DNA of 64,000 nt from Sinonovacula constricta (GCA_007844125.1 CM017572.1:44560632-44624631); one strand, 5' to 3'; shown: positions 1 through 13,780, numbered from the stretch's first letter. The notes: generated from the sequence alone by a model not told the origin. A program made the numbers and translations.

Positions 1-39
1 TTTAAAATCGGTTTCCTAATTATATATGTATATGCAATT

Positions 40-109
40 TATATATATGTATACACACATACACACATATACACACACTTATGCGCACACACACGCACAC
101 ATATATACG
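40..109. repeat. TA/CA dinucleotide microsatellite
   Basis: Alternating TA and CA/CG runs with imperfect units. This is a simple-sequence tract with no coding content. The flanking 110-690 is AT-rich and shows nothing recognisable. Confidence 0.85.
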
Positions 110-698
110 CCATCTGTGAAATTGGGTCCAAATGAGGTACCTCGACGAAATTGGGGTTTATATATTTTATGAAACTACAATTATTCCTGATTTCAATACT
201 GTTAATATAATTTCAAAATGTCTGAAAAAATGTCATAGTTACACCAGTTTTCATGATGGCAGTATTAACCCCTTTAAGGCGAAAATAACAACAAAGAGAA
301 TTTAAACATTGCAATTGTATGTTTACTTTGATATATATCATATCATGAAATATACAATAAATACTTGTTCTTTGACGATGAGAAATAATATGATTTAGTA
401 TACATTCTTTATTTGAAAATGGTTACCATGGCAACCATGAAAATGTGTATATTATAGTCCCAAAGATGCCTTTTACCATGTAACTAGAGATAACATATTA
501 ATTTTTAGATTGTGATGTAAATTAGCCAAGATAGTAAATTTAACAGCCATGTAAACAAAATAGGAATAATTAATCAGTTACATAGGAAATACAGAATGAT
601 GTTCCCTTCATTCTTCTGAATAGGTATATAAGAAATGGTCCTATCAACATTTCCACAGATATTTCAATTAAATCTACCTCTAGACAAAGGCAAACAGG

Positions 699-945
699 GT
701 AAATGTAAATGTGACCAATAACACAGAGACGAGACATAACACACAAAAAGAAAAACCATCAGTTACCTTCTAGGAAAGGTCAGTCGACAAAACGACCGAC
801 TGGCGAGCTTAAACCTGGTTTGTGGAGCGCTCTTACCTCGCACTTCCTGAAGATTTTTCTATCAAACAAACAGCGTAAATAAAAATATCCAGTCAAAGTG
901 AAACAACTAACAGTAAGCACCTGCATCGGGAGTTAAAACAGATAC
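699..945. repeat. Dispersed repeat, copy A (SINE-free)
   Basis: This stretch matches 14,713-15,250 once the SINE there is removed. Shared blocks include a short hairpin (CAGTCG...CGACTG here at 781-802), TTAAACCTG, a GTGGAGCGCTC/GTGAGTGCTCC block, and a closing CACCTGCATC block. The identity is interrupted by many substitutions, so the duplication is old. I do not recognise the family. It could be an old transposon fragment or a duplicated non-coding segment of the local ~14 kb neighbourhood. Confidence 0.6.
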
Positions 946-3900
946 AATGAACTGATAAACATACAAAATATGTACAGTATGTCCAGTAGATAAAAGCCTC
1001 GGCAACTGAAATGCACTAAACGACAGCATGATTAATTAACAGTAGTTAAAGCTGCTCTAGCTTAATACTAATGCAACCTACTCACATAATGTCTATTGAA
1101 AACATATAATTAAGTGATAGCTTATTAGTATTAAAAAGTAAGTAAAAACTATTATCTAAAATACTAAGATTTATACTGTACAATATCTCTGATAAGAACT
1201 AGAGTAGTAGTGAGACGTATACAAGCAACACAGTTAATGTTATAGATCTCTGTGCTCAAGCTGTTCATATTTTTAAAAACTAATAACTGTATTAATTGAC
1301 AGTTCTAATGTAAGTTATCCCAGAACAAGTTCTTTTATATAGAAAGGTGCATATTGGAACAAGAAACAATTTAGTTATTCACATGCAAAGTAAACAGACT
1401 ACAAAAGTTGTATTGTCCTGAGTGTATGAACAATTTTTATGCACTAAATTGATCACCTTTCTTCAAATCTTTATCTTATTAACATAGCCCTAAAGTGCAC
1501 TATACATTACCACACAAAAAGATTTATACGTGTTTTAATTATGATTTGTGTTATTTGTTAAACGTATACTTAATAAGCAGCAAAACGTATCTAATTCTAA
1601 CTGAAATCCTTTTATTTTCTGTCTCTTTTTAAATAGCTCAGCATATGTACATATGAGTGTACATATATACACTTTTCGAAACAGTTCTGATGTAAAATCC
1701 CATGTCTTAGGCACTGAATGATGTGGGAATCATGCTAACTAAATACACAATGGTGTAACATCACTGTATATGTTCTGTAGGATGTTGCATCCACTCTTGG
1801 CTGTCTTGACCACAGACTCAGCAGCTTCTGACATGGAATGGTCTGTAGTGACTCACCATTTGAAATGAAATAATTTGATTTTAAAATATACTGCCTTAAT
1901 ATGTGTGTTTATGTCTTACTGTTAGAATATTTAAAAAATTAAATAATCAAAAAATAACTCCTAATCACTGGATTTTAGCCTAGCGGTACAGTGGCCATTC
2001 ATAGCTCCTCAGACTACCCATGTTTAGAGAATGTGTCATTTTCTAAAACTAAAAAATGCAAAATTTATTCTAGAAATATAAGATACCTTCCACAATTCAA
2101 CTTAGTATGTCTGCTTCCATGGTAAAGATTTAGTTGAGTCAAGTTTAACCGTACTTTTAACGTAACGTCATTACCACATTTGGAGACCCAAGTATATATA
2201 TATGACTTTTTTGCACTAAAAGAATACAAAAAATAATGGGGCATAAAACTAGACGTGTACATGTGTATGTCTATAATTGTGTTGGTTCTGTTCCTTAAAA
2301 TATGGAAATTTTAAGGTAAGTTCCGTGTTATATTTTGGGATAAGAGTAGCTACCTTGTCCGCAGTCACCAAAACTATATTTCGAGGTAATATGTGATTAT
2401 ACAACAGATATAAATCAAATAAATAACGCCAGCATACTGAGACATTAAGAAGAAAAGTTTCGTCTGGGTGGTACTAGAACTCACGAAGAAAAAAAGATTG
2501 AATAATATTAAGATTTCCTTTAACACTTAAGGTTAACATAAAAAGAAATCAAGCGGGGGTTTCAATACGAGGATACCTACCTACCTACATGTTAAACCGT
2601 GCATTGCTTTATCTTTTAAACACGATGTGAGCAAAATATTTAATCTCTTGATAAAACAAACAAGTCTTCCCGTCCTTGAGCTCGTAGGCTACTTCTTTTA
2701 CCCGATTTAATCAGATAACAAGCCCATGTACAATGTTATTGATCAATGGACTTTGCAAGATATGACAAGCTTTGCAACACTCAGCAAAAAGACAGCATTT
2801 TCAGAAATGTGACGATAATCATGTTTGAAGGTCCCCTTGCATGCAATCCTTCAATGTTTGATTGTTATATTTACCGCCCTGTCGGTTATCACTTAAACAT
2901 GTAAAGGAACGTGCTGCTTTCATAGTAGATATCATGCTTAGAATTCTAACAGTTTAATAGTTTTTTAAACAGCAAGTTTGTAACCGAAATACAAGAACTT
3001 ATAGCGGTCTTTTTATTAAATTTAACGCAAAATGAAAAGCCAGAAGACTTTGGATTTTATAATTCTTATTTCCGACAACCAGCATATACAGCATACTTAC
3101 AGTCAAAGCATGCATACTGTTTCAATAATATGCAAATACAGTTGTACTTGATTAGCTTGAGTTAAGATTTTACATATTAGCTGCAAATACATCATACAAA
3201 TGCAATAGTGACATTATTATTTGCAATAGTTTCTCTTTTGACAAAGAGGACATTAATTTCTAATGCGCAAAAAAGACTACATACTTGCTTATTATGGCGG
3301 TAAATAATGAAATCCCGAGAAAATACTTCAACTTATAAAGACTTTATTATGTTCATAACATTTATGTAATATTTACCTAAACACGAGTGTTACCTTATAT
3401 CTGATAAATAAGAATATTTGTTATCAACAATAACATCACCAATATAAATGTCGTTTTTTTCCTGCATATGTACACTTCTAGGGATCATGTATCACTATTA
3501 CTAGCAAGTGTTATTCAGATGGGAACGCTCCTTTATTTTCTCTTCGAAGAAAGAAAAACCTTCAGAAAGAGCCATAGCAAAGCCCCGTCGTTCTTTCTTA
3601 CTAAAATCTATAACATTTTAAAATGTCCGACAACGTTGTCAAGCAGCTTACTGTCATGCAGTTTTATCTGTCAAACAATGATTTTGTACGGTTCGCTCGA
3701 TAAATTGAGGGCCGGCTTTACCATACAGAAGCCTATTAGTGCAAGCAGTTACATTTAAAGACTTGTAATTAGACTTGTGATTTAGTACTTACATATTAGA
3801 ATTATAACTTAGATGGTAGGTTGTGGTATGAGGAATATTCGGTTAACGTGGTTCGCAAACCTATTTGGTGTATAAAAATAAAACGCCGAGCTTTATCTTT

Positions 3901-5763
3901 GGCAAAACATACACACATAAGAAAGGTGTAATCATAATTTTTTCCCACCAAAATTAGATTAAATAGATTTTCAAATTACTCGTCCATGGAGATTTTACTC
4001 AAACAGTGTGTTTTGGTGGATTTACCTTAATAGACATGCAAAACATACATTTGATTGACGTGGGTAATATACTTCATATTAAATTATTGAGGTATAGTTT
4101 ATGAACTTACTAAAGGCAGCGCTGCAAAGGTTGGCAGTAATTGGAACATGCACGAAATTTAGCAAAAGAAATGCTTATGATCTGAATAAAAGCACTTATT
4201 CCTATTACGATCTACAAATTCTTCGATTTCTTCTCCATTGTACGAAACAGACAATGTGAAAAAACACCTGATGACTGCTTTTATTATGAATAAAGACTCT
4301 GGCAAAGATCAGTCAAACACTTTAATGTTAGTACTTCTTCCATTTTATATTCTCTCACAGCTTTAAACTTAGGTTCTACAACTGAAACCTGGCTAGTTCA
4401 ATGAATGGCTGGAAATCTTACATTTAAACGGCCCTTGCAGTGTTGAAAAAAAACTGAATAAAACTAAATATTACTGATGGATGTGCTCTTTAGAAATCAG
4501 GCTCACAAATCTGCTTTGTATTTAAAAAAGACACATAAACAGAGGTATCCCAATGATAATCAGGGCCTCGCATCATGAACTCATTCTTTGAGGTAAGCAA
4601 TCATTCCATTAGCTGCAAGAGTGAATAGGTGAAATAAATTTGGTTTGCACCAAACATTGTCTTGGTGTGGTTAGTATTTCTTCAAATGTATTAGAAAATC
4701 CACTCATTTAACAGAGATACAGATCAGACAATAACTTATATGCTGAATGTAGTAAACAATGACCTCTTCGACCTTGACATTTAGGATATTTTTCTGCCAA
4801 GTGCAGCATATCGTCTTGGTTGTTTAATTTTTCTGCCAAGTAATTTGAAATCCAGGCACACGCTGGACGCCAATCACAAACTTTTCAGACCACGCTTTGT
4901 CAGCGGGAAGTAAACTAATTTTATGGTGTTTACTAAAACCCGATGCCTTAAACCCATGGATCTTTTCAGGGACGTGCAATGTATGGCTAAATGACAATGA
5001 CAGCTTGCACCTCCGATTAATGACTAGCTAGGTGTTTATTTTACTACGGACCACTTCCATCAATGAAGGTAAACATGACATCAAACTAAGGTCATACAAA
5101 AGACGTATTTGTAAAACATTTTCAAAGCATGTATTCTTTGTTAAACGTGCTTTGGTTTATTGGTTTCAAACACATTACAAAGAAGTGTAGTTTCAAACTC
5201 TTTTTTCAATCTGTAATAGTGACATTTAATGAAGTATAAATGCGAAACCACTTTCTTTTTGCTTTGCTTCTTGGCGTTGTGGGCGTTGCTAAAATAGCAA
5301 ACATTTTATCACATGCAGAGTAAGCTATTCGTTTTATCTAATTTTTATAAAAGGTCACAGGGCTTGTCTTATAAAGATAAAAGTAAAGAGGTTGTACTTA
5401 TCTACTTTGAAATGAATTGATTCTGAATTAGCTCTAACCGTAATCTCAATATATGGAAATAATAGTTGGACTCGACGATACTTAAAAATGCCCAACCGTT
5501 GAACGTTAAACATCAATGTTTTTTTTCCTTATGTATACGCTATTTTCCTACGTGATATACTTTTATCGTATTAAACAGCAAATTTAACATAAGATCCCTG
5601 GTTTTTGTCTTCTTTTTATTTCTTGTTTTTATCAATCAGCATAAAGCAAAGCAGCGTGTAGTACATCAGACGAAAAATGAGAAAATTTTTACCCGATATG
5701 TTTTCTTGCCGTCGTCTTCCTTGCTCTCGATGTTTAATCTAAATTCTCACCTCTTCTGTTTAT
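946..5763. other. Gene-poor AT-rich stretch
   Basis: No exon, RNA gene or transposon is recognised. Open frames here (for example 3,468-3,758 on the plus strand and 2,065-2,262 on the minus strand) are short, of low complexity and lack splice-site support or domain motifs. The 3,500-3,740 segment is slightly richer in GC than its surroundings, but neither strand gives a recognisable protein. Confidence 0.6.
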
Positions 5764-6033
5764 ATGTGGTACTTTCTAATATCTTTGTGCCACGATATAA
5801 GTCTTGATATTAAAGTACTAAAGTATAACTTCGAATGGCACGTATATGCCTCCGTACTAACAATCAGTCTGGACGTGACAAATACAGCGTCTGTGCAATA
5901 CGAAAACCGAAATGCAAATTTTGTCGATAACGTAGTCTTTAACGTTAAATCCATACAGGCAGAGAACAGCAAACACAGTCAATTTTACTTGTCGGGCGTG
6001 CTCGTTTGCAAAAGGTACAAGGTGGACAGGAAG
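5764..6033 (+). CDS. Putative orphan exon, unknown protein
   Basis: An open frame of about 90 codons ends exactly at a strong splice donor (AGGAAG|GTAAGAC, exon end 6,033, phase 0). The predicted peptide alternates hydrophobic and polar residues like a beta-rich extracellular domain (LTISLDVTNTASVQYEN, then FVDNVVFNVKSIQAEN) and the segment is less AT-rich than its flanks. The left boundary is uncertain: the ATG at 5,764 is only the first in frame, and an acceptor such as ATATAAG or TATTAAAG between 5,800 and 5,820 is possible. I do not recognise the family and found no partner exon within 3 kb on either side. It may be an isolated exon of a gene with very long introns, a relic, or chance. 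Confidence 0.35.
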
Positions 6034-9000
6034 GTAAGACGTCTTTAATACTATTTTTATCAATAATTATGAAACGGTTAGGTTATTTTTACAAAACAAA
6101 TAAATGCTTCTTAAAATAGTAAAGCACGTAAGTATTATTCAAAGCAGAGTTGTTATTATTTCATTTTTAATTTATTACACCTAAAATCTGAAGTAGAATG
6201 CGGTCTTCCAGTTTAAAAATAGGCTCAAAGGTGTTTTCAATCCATACAAATGCTGTCTACCGCCACCAAAATAACTGGGCATTAATGAATTGTATTGTTT
6301 TGATGTGATACATTTCTAAAAGAAAACCTCCTCAAGTCTGTTCTCAAATAAAATATGTTTCTGTATATATCTTTTGCAGCACAAACAAAAGAAATTTTAA
6401 CACTTTTTGAAAATACTTTTAAGATGGAAACTTGTTGACTTTAAATACACCTATTGCAACAATATACTTAACAAATGGTAAATTATAAAACAAAAGGTTC
6501 ATTATCATTAATATGTCTTGGATTGGATTCGCTCATTAACTAAGCTAACTTTAAATAACACAGCAAATTTACGAAGATATTTGATCTGTAAGAAACTGAG
6601 TGTGACTCCTGTGTTGTTCATTCATAAATTTGTATTTCATGTATATCCGCATTACACAATATAATCACTAGGACATTTAACTTAAACGGATTGCATTATT
6701 AGTCTTAACATTTAAACCATGCCTGAACAAAATTAGCGCGTCTAGTCTCTTTCTATAAACATTGTTTGTGTCTGTGCTTGTATTTTTTCCAGGCCCTTAC
6801 TGACCGCGTGTAGTCAAGGTCATGCAGGGTTTATTCTTCGCGCTTTCGAATTTTCAGCTTTTTCATAATTCTGGACGCTGCCACTAGCGACACCGCCCTA
6901 AAAGAAATATTTTAATAATGAAGTAATGTCATGGTTTTGATTCAATATAGTAACAACGTGGTTGTCATCACGTAAATAATTTTAGTCTATAGATCTTCAT
7001 CATTAATGACATACTCGTATCTTGAACTACGAAGCTCCTTTTCTAATTATCTTTTATTTTCATTTGGTAGTTACGGAAGAATTTCGACACAAATGATCTC
7101 TGCAATGATATCTACCAAACATGCACAACTAAATCTGAATTGCTGATTGTACTTATTGATCAATTTAAAAATGGTAGTTTGTGTATTAGCATTCCTATAA
7201 GGTCTTAAGCAACTGTGAGGTATCATAGATATCGTTGACCATATCTACATTGTACGCATGGTCACCGGTATATTCGTGTAAGCCGTGTAATACTGTCTAA
7301 AGAGGTGTGGTACATCATCAAATGAAGGAGTAAGCTGAAAAAACTGATGATAGTCTTTACTGTTTTTGGCAGACGGCACAAAAAATGCGAAGTTTAAAAT
7401 ATGTGAAGTGTGTTTTCACATTCTACTTCCGTAATTAATTTGATATATTTATCATCTTATAAATTCTTCTAAAAGACATATTAATTGTATAAATATATTA
7501 TATACATGATTAAACAAGTTCATATTCAGTCATGGAGTGATATCATTACCATTTTTAAATTTCAAATTCTTTGTAATAGTCGATTCCGTAAGTTTGACTT
7601 CAGCCGTTAACACGGAGGACAGACATAAAGGTATCTGTTTGGCAACAAATATCTGAAAAAGATAATGGAAATCATCATGGTCCAATTAATAAATAAAATG
7701 CAAACAAGTCCAAACAACCTTTGCAAAATGCTGATAAAATGACCCAGACAAAGACCTCTTCTACTTTAACTGTACCTGAATTAAGGAAAAGAGTGGACCA
7801 GAAACCGAAAGTAAACAATGCAGAACACTGTCTCGCTAGCTCTGTTTGCTTAGAGAGTGTATGACCTTGGGCAATGCAAGCCCAGATATTTTCAGGTATT
7901 TAGGGGAACTAAACAGGTAAAGGCAAATGTGAGGACTCACATTTTTTACACTTGTTTGATTGTAATGAACATTTTAACCATGTAATTGCAAGAAGCACTA
8001 GCAGGTGTACTCACCTTTACTACAACATCATTGGTAAAACGTTTGAAATAGATATGTATTAAAGATTTATTTTCCTATATGTACAGTTCACATATGTAGA
8101 GAACATGCAACGCTTATAATGTGAAATACAACTTTATATAAATAAAAGAACGACATTTAAAAAGTACTCCCATGGGACAAGAGATGCCTTGACAATACCT
8201 GTGACATTATACTTGACAAAAATACATATTAATAAAAATATCCAACTGTCAACAATTAATATTATATTAACTAATATTTTAAGTTCATTAATAAAACTGA
8301 TTTTAATGTAGTTCTTGTTTTCATTAATATCATAATTTAATTTATATTTAAATATCAACGACTCCTGAAAAAATTTTTAGTATTACATTTGTATTTTCAG
8401 AATTATTACTTATTCGCGTTATAAATCGAGATAACAACACACACTGCAAAGTCCATCGTGCGATTTTATGTCTAAACAAAAAACTTAATATCTTAACACG
8501 TGGTATTGAGGTAAACTATTGTGAATGGCTGTAATAGATAAAATAATTTGAATCTATGAAGAAAACTTATCTCTGCAAGGTATTGAACAGCCCACAGAAC
8601 GTGACCGAGCTGTCGTACCTAAGATCGACATCCTCGTATCGATTTTGATTGCCTTGATTGTGTTAACATGCAATAAATCTAGGGAAATGTCCAATTTATT
8701 GATTATTGATTAACAGCCTTTATTTCATACGTTATCGTATGCAAACAAAAGTTTGTCAGTCCTTGTTACGATCAATGACACAAAAGACAATAAAAGCCAG
8801 CATTAAATTACAACATAATGTTGTATTAAACAAATACATTACAACTTGTTTATAATTTATCTATCCGGAAAAACAACAACATGCAGAGGCAAAATTCCGA
8901 AATGCAAGTGCTGCACACGTCTACATCGATGGAACCATAAATGTTATGCATCGAGACACATTATTTCAATCTGCTGTCCTTTCATGTCCTACGACGTCAC

Positions 9001-9091
9001 AACAGGGTATTCCAATAATTAATAACAATGCATGACGGCATATGGATATGTAAAGATTAAAACACCGAAGCCAACGTATTTTGACCAGCTT
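6034..9091. other. Gene-poor AT-rich stretch
   Basis: Nothing supportable was found. Short open frames (for example 8,134-8,358 minus) are rich in Ile, Asn and Lys, as expected from AT-rich DNA read at random. Confidence 0.6.
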
Positions 9092-9094
9092 TTA

Positions 9095-11201
9095 AGGCCC
9101 GGTCTCACTGGCGTTTAAGATGAGTTGCGGATGAATTGCGCACAAAATTCGTTGATATTTGTTAAACATCTTCAATGTTCGTGGTACATGCTGGAATTTG
9201 ACGGTAAACATTTTTAATGGCCGCTTTTATTCGCAATGGTGCTTTTTTCCGTTCTCGGGATTTATGAACTGCTCAAAATTTTGATTGCGGATAACATTCG
9301 CAATATATACGCTTTACATACGCTTTACATACGCATTACATACGCAGTCAATATACAATACATTCGCTGTTATCCGCTATTTTCCGCATCTCCGCAATTA
9401 ATGGGTAATTGCGGACTGGGAGATTATGCATTGCATCTGTTCACCGTTGGTAGAGCATCCATAAAAGTCTATTACGGATTTGTCACAAACATCCACGAAC
9501 ATGTTGCATCCGATATGCGAACAATTAGAGAATGAATTACAAACACTTCAAGAACACCAAAAATAGTATAAATTGGACAGTTAGGGTCAGCCTGAGTCAG
9601 TCTGAGTGAAGCTGTGGAAGGGTAAAGACTCTCTGGAAAGAAAGAGACACCATGTTTTGCAGTTGTAGATGGCAAGAGACCCTGGTTCTGCTGCGCCTTG
9701 TGACGATCAAGCATGGATGTCCAAAGAAGTCACCTGGTTGTTGCTGCCATTCGACAACATCAAGTTGTTCAAGTCCACCAATTGATCCTGAGGCGGAGAT
9801 GAACGCGAAGAAGACAACAAAGAGCTGTCTGGGTTTTTACTATAAATTGGCAAAAGAGTGGAACTGGGGACTAGTTGATGAAAGAGCTGCACAATGAAAA
9901 CCCACGTGCTTCATGAGAATGCCCCAGCCATGTTTGATAAATTTGTTGAACGACTCACTCTCAGGCTGACCAGGCCAAACAACCAGCTTCAGAGCTAGCT
10001 TTGAGCTTGGTCTTAAGGTGGTAGTAACCCTGCGCCACTTGGCATTAGGAGCCAAACACAGGGATATGAAGTATGCCTGGAAGGTGCCATAAAACACCAT
10101 AGGCAAAGTTGTTCGAGAAATATGTGAGGCCATAATGGAGGAGTACCTTGATAAGCAGATGACTTGACCTACCACTGAACAAGAATCGAAACTTCCCTAA
10201 TATAATTGGCGCCATTGCTGGCAAACATGTTGCATGCAAAGACTCACACCCTCTAACACAGGGTATGATTATTACAACTACAAGGAATTCTTCAGCGTCA
10301 TACTGTTTGTCATGGTCAGTTCTGACTACAAGTTTATCTGGGCTAACGTATCTGGGAAGGGCGCAGTATCGGATGCCCAAATATACAACCACAGTGAGCT
10401 GAAGCGAGGCCTGGAGAATGATAATATTGATTGGCCACGGCCAGACCCCCTACCCAATGACACACAAGATGTTACATACTACCTTTCGGATGAAGCCGCT
10501 TTCTACGTAAGAACATTCCTGATGAAGACATACCGACCAAGGAACCTGACCAGGGAAGAGCGAATCTGCAACTACAGATTGATAAGGGCAAAAAGAGTTG
10601 TGGAGAATGCGATGATGGAGTGGGAGACTGGGTCCTCGCTTCCTCTTCCTGAACAACTTTCTGCTTCTTCCTCCCAAGCTTTCTTGTAACGTGCTTCCCT
10701 CTTTTGGCAAATCATGTCTGCTTTGAATCATCGTGGCGCTCTGCTAACACTGTATATACTGATGAAATCTGCGGAGCGCCGTGGTATATATCACCGCGTT
10801 GCAGACGCAATAGAGATGCCCCACATGCTCAATACAACCGCAGGTTCCTGTAAACGTTCGCAATACATTCGCAATTCATCCGGTATATATTCGTTATGTC
10901 CGCACTACTTATTCAATATATTCGGTATCCTTTTGCAACATGCCCGGTTTATATTCGTGATGTTCCCAATCCATTCGTCAAGATAACAGTTTTTTTAGAC
11001 AAACGCAATGCCCTCCGCTTTTATTCGTGATTCATCTGCAATACATAATTGATGCTTCCGTTATTCTTTCTGTTCTTGTTCGCACACTATTGCGGAAAAT
11101 TTGTCATACTTTTGTCAATTTTATTGCGGATGACAACGAATGCCCATTTTTTTAAATGCAATTAATTCGCAAAGCATCTTTTCTTCAGTGGGCCCGGGCC
11201 T
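9095..11201 (+). mobile_element. PIF/Harbinger DNA transposon, decayed
   Basis: The element is bounded by terminal inverted repeats beginning AGGCCCGG at 9,095 and ending CCGGGCCT at 11,201. The similarity continues inward for about 40 bp (a CACTG block, then GATGAGTTGCGGATGAATTGC against GATGCTTTGCGAATTAATTGC on the other end). The trinucleotide TTA lies directly outside both ends (9,092-9,094 and 11,202-11,204), the target duplication expected of this superfamily. Subterminal regions (about 9,130-9,520 and 10,780-11,170) are packed with ATTCGCAAT / ACATACGC type short repeats, as often seen near Harbinger ends. The centre encodes a broken HARBI1-like transposase. I did not find the second, Myb/SANT-type protein that autonomous elements carry. 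Confidence 0.85.
9835..10689 (+). pseudogene. HARBI1-like DDE transposase pseudogene
   Basis: Transposase of the DDE_Tnp_4 (HARBI1) family, a nuclease that cuts and pastes Harbinger elements. Fragments in order: an N-terminal RMPQ-MFDKFVERLT segment, then LKVVVTLRHLALGAKHRDMKYAW, a VVREICEAIMEEYLDKQ segment, GAIAGKHVACK, then an open 152-codon stretch from 10,234 with NTGYDYYNYKEFFSVILF, DYKFIWANVSGKGAVSDAQIY, the YYLSDEAAF region and NYRLIRAKRVVENAM, ending at TAA 10,687-10,689. The parts lie in different frames separated by stops. The usual GALDGKH motif reads GAIAGKH, so the first catalytic Asp is Ala (codon 10,217-10,219), while the final catalytic Glu in RVVEN is kept. It cannot make a working enzyme as it stands. 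Confidence 0.85.
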
Positions 11202-11204
11202 TTA

Positions 11205-11569
11205 GTCCGGATCTATCCCCAACTGAACCTCTGTTGGACGTTTAAGGCCGTCGCATACCTAAACGCCATCTATACCGACGTCAAACGATACCTTTCTTTG
11301 AATGACTTTTGGTTCGTGGATATTCATGACCAGTTGATAAAAAAGAAGAAAAGTACAAACTTCCTTATTTTGCTGAGCTGCCGGAATGTTATATATTGTC
11401 ATATCAATTAGGATTGTACGAGGCTATGTGTGTACTGTTTACATGCTCTTTTAGTGAAATGCAATAATTTGGATCAAAATTTAAAGAAAAATTCTCTCTG
11501 ATTAGTTTCTAATCGTGGAGAATCTTCTTTAGGTAAATTTAAAAATTGTTGACGTTCCACGTTTAATGG
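11205..11569. other. Intergenic gap between two mobile elements
   Basis: AT-rich spacer between the Harbinger right end and the retroelement relic. Nothing recognised. Confidence 0.5.
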
Positions 11570-13780
11570 CTACAATGATGAAAAATATAGGAATAACTGC
11601 TTTTTAATAAGGTCTTAAACTGGTCATCATCCGGAGAGTTTCGATCTTTTAAACCCAAGACCCTCGTCTTACACGGATAGTAGATCGACACTGATGACCA
11701 GACACTACCTTTCAGTAAAAGGCTTCCAACTCATTTGCGGTTTTTGTTCTAGAGCAAGCTGTATGCCATCTCAGTTGCATGTTCAAGGCTTTAGGCTGAT
11801 GATTTTCCAACTGTCCTTTCCAATAATTCCTTACGAGCTGAACATTATCTATACCTATTGCACGGGGAATCTACGGCAACCTATTTTAACTGGCTAAAGC
11901 GAGGCTTTTCAGCCTTTTCCTCACAGAATTTCTAGAGGTCTGCGTACTTCAGTTTCTTGGTCTCACTCGCAATGTTTACATATTTCCTCCCACATCACGA
12001 TGAGCTCAATCGTCACAAGCTTCTTGGTTCCTGGTGACCACAAAAGAATGTATGTGCGCAATGTTGTCTGGTAGACTATTTCCGGGAACAAGTTTCTTGC
12101 CTAAGCCTGCTTTTATTTCCCTGTAATTTGCGTGTGGCAGAATGCCTGATACTATCCTGGTGGATGAGATTTTCTCCCCTGGGCTCAGAAGTGGTACAAA
12201 TTTGGGTCCATTACGGCACTTTGGCCTCTTTTTCCTTCTCTCTCATTCAAGAATGTCTGCAAGTACCCTGAGAGCAGAGCTGTATCCACCTGTACGTGTT
12301 ACACACACACTTTGCACAGTGGGCCCTTAAGGTTGCGTCTCTAACCCGGGCTTCACTAGAGTCTTGAAGTGTTATCACCAGCTGGGATTTGAACCTTCAA
12401 CACCTCTGTCAATGATGACAGAGGAAGTTGTAACTGAATAGACTGACCATAAAGGCCAACACTAGTGAAGCTCTGTGGATCTGTGGCTTCGGTTGATCGT
12501 CCGTTAAAGGTCCTCTACTGAGTAGTAGGAATCTCATAAACAGCTAATGGCCAGGTTAAGCGAGGTAGCAGCCCATGTTGGTTAAGTCAAACTTTGAATT
12601 TGCCGAGAGTCCTGTCTTTCCTGTGAAGCCCAAGCCTCTTTCATATGTAGGAATAGTTATCGGATATTGCCTTTGTCCTTCAAGGTAGAATCAAACCACT
12701 TGCCAAGGCACTTGATGGGGCTTTCTGTCAGATATAATCTTCTGCTGAATGTACAAGTCAACTTTTGAGGAAACCTTTCCTTATATTGAGGCTTCTTGAC
12801 GTGTTTGGTTTAAACCTCATTCTAGCAGAGGTCACAAAATCATCTAGGGCCTGAAGAATCCCTCGAGCCAGACTGCGACTACGTTTGCTGACTGTCATGT
12901 CGTCCATGAAACCTCTGTTGACTGAGAGGCGAATTCCTGAGGACGTCTTGTTTTTTGCTCTGTTGCACGGAGAAACAGTTTCATTGCCACGACAAAGACG
13001 ATCATTAAAATGGTACATCCTGTAACGATCCTCTTCTCATGATGTTGCCACCCTGTTGTCAAATCTCCAGTTGTGAAGCGCAAGTTGATACTGTTGTAGT
13101 ACCTCTGTACTAGTGTTATAATGCATGGTGTGGCACATGGTAATGGTTCAGTGCTGTCATCATTAGTTTAGGTTGAATTGTACGATATGCATTAGCCATG
13201 TCGAGTCATACAACAGACATCTTTGTTAACACGTGTTTCCTTTATAAGTTGGGCAATACAGCTGGTGTGTTCTACGCAGCCACATAACCCTGGTACGCCA
13301 CGTTTCTGCATTGAGGTGTCAATGTATCCATTCTCAGCCTCGTAATGGGTCAGTCTTCTGGCCAAAAATGAAAAGAAGATTTTTTACCCTCGACGTTGAG
13401 AAGTTATATGGTCCTGAATTGACTGATGTCCATTACATTTAATTCCTTATGAATGAACACACCTTCCACTACTTTCAAGCAGAATGGTGCTTTCCCCTTA
13501 CTCGAGACAACGTTCATTGACTTTCACAGCATTCTCAGAAGCTTTGAACAAGGTTATAGAATTTTTAAGGGATTATGTTAGGTCCTAGTAAGCCCGTCCG
13601 AGCTTTCCTCCCAATCTCCTGTGACTCCTTCCACGTAGGTTCCTTCATATCTACAGGTATAATTTGTGGACCGACTGGGTTGACTCTTTGATAGCGCTTT
13701 AACTGTTGATGCCTGTTGGGGTCAGAGTGCACGTTCACTTTCTTGATTAGACGTTACTGTTTGGGTGGGAAACCATACAT
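11570..13780 (-). pseudogene. Non-LTR-like reverse transcriptase relic (copy 1)
   Basis: Read on the minus strand, 13,700 down to about 12,560 gives pieces of a reverse transcriptase of a type common in marine invertebrates: PTWKE-QEIGRKARTG-LGPN near 13,640, a LNVEGK(I)FFS-LARRLT block, YIDTSMQKRGVPG-CGCVEHTS (about 13,330-13,260), and the catalytic box GFMDDMTVS (about 12,910) followed by ARMRFKPNTSRSL. Further downstream come GLYGQS-QLQLP, then the C-terminal PVKIGCRRFPVQ block (about 11,900). Stops and frame changes separate the blocks, so it is dead. No endonuclease domain was seen. The local GC content is clearly higher than in the flanks, in line with an inserted element. The clade is not assigned. 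Confidence 0.7.

Noticed and set aside
699..3000. Third TRPV-like copy expected downstream of dispersed repeat copy A, by analogy with copy B and the intact gene
   Set aside because: No ankyrin, S1 or TRP-helix sequence was found between 945 and 5,700.
3468..3758. 96-codon open frame on the plus strand
   Set aside because: Low-complexity composition, no motif on either strand, no splice or promoter support.
9236..9535. 99-codon open frame within the Harbinger element
   Set aside because: It is made of the subterminal ATACGCATT-like repeats and lies upstream of the transposase region; no protein similarity.
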